A stretch of DNA of 64,000 nt from assembly GCF_017377855.1 (NCBI RefSeq), contig NZ_JAFREP010000003.1:248001-312000 (forward strand), written 5' to 3'. Positions within the stretch are counted from its first letter, which is position 1, and each line of letters opens with the position of its first letter. Both the position numbers and the translations under genes were made by a program. The notes under the pieces are model-generated. The model was not told the DNA's origin. It worked only from the letters and a program-made list of their open reading frames with translations, and did not search any database. Below are positions 61,201 through 64,000 of the stretch, piece after piece. Origin of the DNA: Acanthopleuribacter pedis. GTDB lineage: Bacteria; Acidobacteriota; Holophagae; Acanthopleuribacterales; Acanthopleuribacteraceae.

Positions 61201-64000
61201 AGGGGGAACCCGACCTGGAAGCGCTGCGCAACTTCCTCGCCGACCGCCTGCCGCCGTACATGGTCCCCGCCGCCGTGGTCCACCTGGACACCCTGCCGCT
61301 AGGCCGCACCGGCAAGGTCGACCGCGCCGCCTTACCTTCACCGGACCGCGCCGTCGGCAAAGGGCCCGTTGCCGCCTTCGTCGCCCCGCGCAACGAGATG
61401 GAAGAACGCGTCGCCCAAATTTGGCGCAACGCCCTTGATCTGGAAGAACTCAGCGTTGAAGCCAACCTCATTGATCTCGGTGTCAACTCACTGACCGCGC
61501 TCCAGGTCAACGGCCTGCTCCAGGAAACCTTTGGCGTGGCCCTGCCGCTGCGTCTGCTGCTGGAAGCGCCGACCGTGGCCGGCTTGGCCCACGCCATCCA
61601 CGAAATGGAACGCGAGGCCGGCGCCGCTTTCCAATACCCGACCATCACCCCCGACCCTGCCGCGCGCCACGAACCCTTTCCACTCAACCCCATCCAGCAG
61701 GCCTATTGGATGGGCCGCCTCGATACCTTCGAACTGGGTAACGTCGCCGCCCAGTACTACCTCGAATTTGAAATCCTCAACGCCGACCTGGAACGGGTCA
61801 ACCGCGCCTGGCGCAAGGTGATCGACCGTCACGACATGTTGCGGGTCATCATCCACGCCGACGGCAACCAACAGATTTTGGCCCAGGTTCCCCCCTACGA
61901 GGTGGAACTGGCCGACATGCGCGCTTGGCCCGAGGCCGATCAAACCCGTGAACGCGACGCCTTGCGCCAACGCATGGCTCACCAGGTCATGGCCACCGAT
62001 CAATGGCCGCTGTTCGAGTTCCGCGCCACCCGCATCGACGACCAGGTGCGGTTCCACTTCTCGCTCGATCTGCTCATCGCCGACGCCTGGAGCGCCCAAA
62101 TCCTGTTCGACGATTTCCGCCGTTTCATGGAAGACCCCCATCTGGAACCCGAACCGCTGGAACTGAGTTTCCGCGATTACCTGCTCGCCGACGCCGCCCT
62201 TGCCGACAGCGCCCCGCTCCAGGCCGCGCGCGCTTATTGGCGTGACCGCCTCGACAGCTTGCCGCCCGCGCCCTCGCTGCCGCTGGTCATGAACCCCGCC
62301 GACCTGGACAAACCGCGTTTTGTGCGCCGCGTGCATCGCATTGAAGGCGAGCGATGGTCGCGCATCAAAGCCCACGCCACCGAGGCCGGCTTCACACCGA
62401 GCGGTTTGCTGCTTACCGTGTTCGGTGAGGTCTTGGCGCGGTTCGGCCGCCAACAGGCGTTGACCCTCAACGCGACCACCTTCCGCCGTTTGCCGCTGCA
62501 CTCCGAGGTGCAGGCCATCGTCGGTGATTTCACCTCGCTGACCCTACTCGCCATTGACTGCCGCACCGACCTCAGCCTTGTCGAACGTGCCCAGGCCGTT
62601 CAGGAACAACTCTGGTCCGACCTGGACCACCGCGCCGTGAGCGGCATCGAGGTGTTGCGTGACCTGGCCCGACGTCAGGGTCGCAAGCCGGGGGCCTTGA
62701 TGCCCGTGGTGTTCACCAGTTTGTTGACCCGCTACGAGGGTGAGCAAAGCGAAGGCGACGGGGAACAGGCCGATTACCAGGAAGTTTTCGCCTTGTCCCA
62801 AACGCCTCAGGTTCAACTCGATCACCAGGTCGTCGAGCGCGGTGACGCACTGGTACTGAACTGGGACGCCGTTGAGGATTTGTTCCCGGCCGGATTGCTC
62901 GACAGCATGTTCGCCCTGTACACCGGTTATTTGGAAGTTTTGGCCGTGAACAAGGGTTTGTGGCAGGAACGCAGCGGCTTGGACGCCGCGCTCGCCGCCT
63001 CCGACGATCCCCGTTTTACCGCCTTCCGCCAAGCCTTGTTGCCGCTCAAGGCCGCCAACCAAACCGCCGGCCTCACGAGCAACGCCACCTTGCTCGATCT
63101 CTTTGAACGTCAGGCCGATGCCGCTCCCGACCGACCCGCGATTTTGGCCGGTGAACGCGCGCTTAGCTACGCGGATGTCACCGCGCAATCGCGTCGGATC
63201 GGGCATTGGTTACTGGCGCAAGCCGTGCAAACCGGGGAGCGGGTTGCCGTCATTTTGGAAAAAAGCGCCGCACAATTGACGGCTGCCATGGGTGCCTTGC
63301 AGGCCGGCGCCGCCTACCTACCGATTGATCCCGAATGGCCGAAAGAACGCCGCGACCACATCCTGGTCCAATCCGAGGTGCGTTTCATTTTGACCGACCA
63401 ACGGCAGCAGGATCATCAGGATTTCAGTGGTTACGAGGTGCTCGCCGTTGACAGCGCCGAACCCAACAAGTACGCCACCACGCCGATCAACCGTTCGACG
63501 CGGCCCGATGATTTGGCCTACGTGATTTTCACCTCCGGTTCGACCGGCTTGCCCAAGGGCGTCGCCATCGAACACCGCGGCGCCGTGAATACCATCCTCG
63601 ACATCAATCGCCGTTGGCAAGTCGGCCCCGCCGACCGTGTCTTCGGCCTGTCCGCGCTGACCTTTGACCTTTCCGTGTACGACCTGTTCGGTGCACTCGC
63701 CGCCGGCGCCGCCGTGGTGGTGCCGGAACCCTGGGCCGCGCGCGATCCCGGCCGTTGGCTCGAATTGATGAACCGCCACCAGGTCAGTATTTGGAACTCT
63801 GTTCCCGCCTTGATGGAACTGCTGTGCGAATACAGCGACAATCTGCCCGGCACCGACGCGGGCGATTGGCCCGCGAGCCTGCGTTTGGCGATGTTGTCTG
63901 GTGATTGGTTGCCCTTGTCCATTGCCGACCGCGTGCGCGACCGTGTGCCAAGCTGTCGCGTCGTCAGTCTCGGCGGCGCCACCGAGGCCTCGATTTGGTC
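58227..64000 (+). CDS. Nonribosomal peptide synthetase, TubC docking-Cy-A-PCP-Cy-A (C-terminus beyond window)
   Basis: ATG 58227 with GGAGG 8 nt upstream; open to the right edge (1924 codons shown). Order: N-terminal TubC-type docking domain (1-55); heterocyclization domain 1 with D209-x4-D214-x2-S217; adenylation 1 (about 540-1035; YTSGSTGVPKG); carrier domain with Ser1088 in LGVNSL; heterocyclization domain 2 with D1281-x4-D1286-x2-S1289; adenylation 2 (partial; FTSGSTGLPKG, TFDLSVYDLFG, NSVPAL, ATEASIW). The DxxxxDxxS motif replaces HHxxxDG, so both condensation-type domains should form thiazoline or oxazoline rings. Visible pocket residues (D-L-Y-N, I-W) fit cysteine for A2; A1 (D-L-F-N) is cysteine/serine-like. 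The docking domain means it accepts from a partner subunit not in this window. Confidence 0.92.
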   Translation, partial: MHGSQFLAELAELGVKLAVVDGQLKIKAPKGVLTAELKQRLAAAKSDILDALSTRAGRGDSTRLPQIVPDPDRRFEPFPLTDIQQAYWIGSQSDFDMGNVDIHIYTEIDAQDLDLPGLQRALNQTIARHDMLRAVVEKNGEQRILAEVPEYVIVLTDLSGHAAEQQQVQLAATREHMSHGHRDHAVWPGFEVTATKLDARRTRLHCSFDLLHIDGGSLQLMFSDLAAFYRDPALELTPFTLSYRDYVLAEQALQETEMYRESLDYWRRRVADLPAAPQLTLKRELAAGEKPRFNHGSAVLEAEHWSAIKAQIRRRGFSPPAVLLTAFAEALSAWSAEADLTVNVTMFNRLPMHPRINDILGDFTSMVLLGMRHEQKDPFAERVRRVQETLWSAFEHRHVSGVQVLRELARVRGSRSGALMPVVFTSFLNLDDGSSSAPSSALRELGDIVFSISQTPQVWLDHQVIEDGGNLLLSYDSVEQIFPPDMIAQLFAGYRRLLTQLARGETWDRPPRDLIDPAQLEQRRLINQTEAPIPEATLYDLFCDSAAALPGQPAVVTESFRLTYGELQRRANRLGHWLQKHGTAPDHLVAVVMDKGWEQILAVLGIHAAGGAYVPIDPELPPERLQHLLRDGNIRVVLTQRKLEARLEWPHGLILLALDSERETAALPESCEQRPPGAAGPRHLAYVLYTSGSTGVPKGVMIEHRAVVNRMGDIIERFDIDRRDRLLSVTALHHDLSVFDVFGVLSAGATLILPRANLRLDPAHWCTWLLRERVTLWNSVPTFLNMLVSHLEGLPEDAPRPDSLRWAILAGDWIPLDLPARLRDQVGALRFIASGGPTETTIWDIWNEVDQVDPDWKSIPYGQPLRNARYHILDAAGRPCPNWVPGEMCIGGAGLARGYWRNEEASRAFYEDPLTGERYYRSGDLGRWLPNGQIEILGRKDFQVKIRGMRIELGEIESAIRKHAQVREVVVVQVGERFGDSLLVAYLVGETEGEPDLEALRNFLADRLPPYMVPAAVVHLDTLPLGRTGKVDRAALPSPDRAVGKGPVAAFVAPRNEMEERVAQIWRNALDLEELSVEANLIDLGVNSLTALQVNGLLQETFGVALPLRLLLEAPTVAGLAHAIHEMEREAGAAFQYPTITPDPAARHEPFPLNPIQQAYWMGRLDTFELGNVAAQYYLEFEILNADLERVNRAWRKVIDRHDMLRVIIHADGNQQILAQVPPYEVELADMRAWPEADQTRERDALRQRMAHQVMATDQWPLFEFRATRIDDQVRFHFSLDLLIADAWSAQILFDDFRRFMEDPHLEPEPLELSFRDYLLADAALADSAPLQAARAYWRDRLDSLPPAPSLPLVMNPADLDKPRFVRRVHRIEGERWSRIKAHATEAGFTPSGLLLTVFGEVLARFGRQQALTLNATTFRRLPLHSEVQAIVGDFTSLTLLAIDCRTDLSLVERAQAVQEQLWSDLDHRAVSGIEVLRDLARRQGRKPGALMPVVFTSLLTRYEGEQSEGDGEQADYQEVFALSQTPQVQLDHQVVERGDALVLNWDAVEDLFPAGLLDSMFALYTGYLEVLAVNKGLWQERSGLDAALAASDDPRFTAFRQALLPLKAANQTAGLTSNATLLDLFERQADAAPDRPAILAGERALSYADVTAQSRRIGHWLLAQAVQTGERVAVILEKSAAQLTAAMGALQAGAAYLPIDPEWPKERRDHILVQSEVRFILTDQRQQDHQDFSGYEVLAVDSAEPNKYATTPINRSTRPDDLAYVIFTSGSTGLPKGVAIEHRGAVNTILDINRRWQVGPADRVFGLSALTFDLSVYDLFGALAAGAAVVVPEPWAARDPGRWLELMNRHQVSIWNSVPALMELLCEYSDNLPGTDAGDWPASLRLAMLSGDWLPLSIADRVRDRVPSCRVVSLGGATEASIW

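Overview
The window is a GC-rich (roughly 55-60 %) bacterial chromosome segment. It carries large exported proteins, many secreted zinc peptidases, a hybrid chemosensory operon, a Ser/Thr kinase with TPRs, LytS/LytTR signalling and the start of a giant NRPS. Together these suggest a large-genome, protein-degrading, secondary-metabolite-producing organism. I lean to Acidobacteriota/Holophagae (Acanthopleuribacter-like), with a myxobacterium-like lineage as the alternative; the sequence alone does not prove either.

Layout. 1-7.1 kb holds an LRR-metzincin protease (cut by the left edge), a DUF2490 protein, an APH-like/P-loop kinase fusion and a small metzincin. 7.7-17.6 kb is one co-directional operon of nine genes or fewer: STAS, hybrid CheA, CheW, CheB, CheR, HEAT-REC, REC-PP2C and RsbW-like kinase. 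It couples chemotaxis-type signalling to a partner switch, has no receptor gene, and ends in a clear terminator. 17.9-24.4 kb has an M49-like peptidase, a selenocysteine tRNA (anticodon TCA), a small lipoprotein, a RibD-C reductase, a peptidoglycan amidase and a GGDEF/EAL protein. 25.5-37.1 kb has a GT25 glycosyltransferase, a 1195-residue kinase-TPR protein, a SET-domain/GNAT fusion, an Rpn-type nuclease, a BamE-like lipoprotein and a LytS/LytTR pair. 37.6-57.6 kb is mostly exported proteins: His-rich TPR, Ca-binding, dockerin-tailed, M36 and M28 peptidases, plus RsgA and several unknowns. 58.2 kb to the right edge is an NRPS that starts with a TubC-type docking domain, followed by Cy-A-PCP-Cy-A(partial), probably building thiazoline/oxazoline rings.

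Two families of non-coding-looking repeats are interspersed. Family A (about 180-315 bp; copies at 7163, 17629, 37175, 51370 and a 48-bp remnant at 25222) has inverted ends and a variable 15-16-bp tandem core that reads as pentapeptide repeats. Family B (about 171-178 bp; copies at 19945, 24706, 26363, 35072, 43198 and a possible relic near 14155) has about 45-bp imperfect terminal inverted repeats. Neither has a transposase gene in the window.

Functional picture: exported peptidases and Ca-binding proteins point to degradation of extracellular protein. Several independent signalling systems (chemosensory/partner switch, c-di-GMP, Ser/Thr kinase, LytTR) may control secretion or development; that link is inference.
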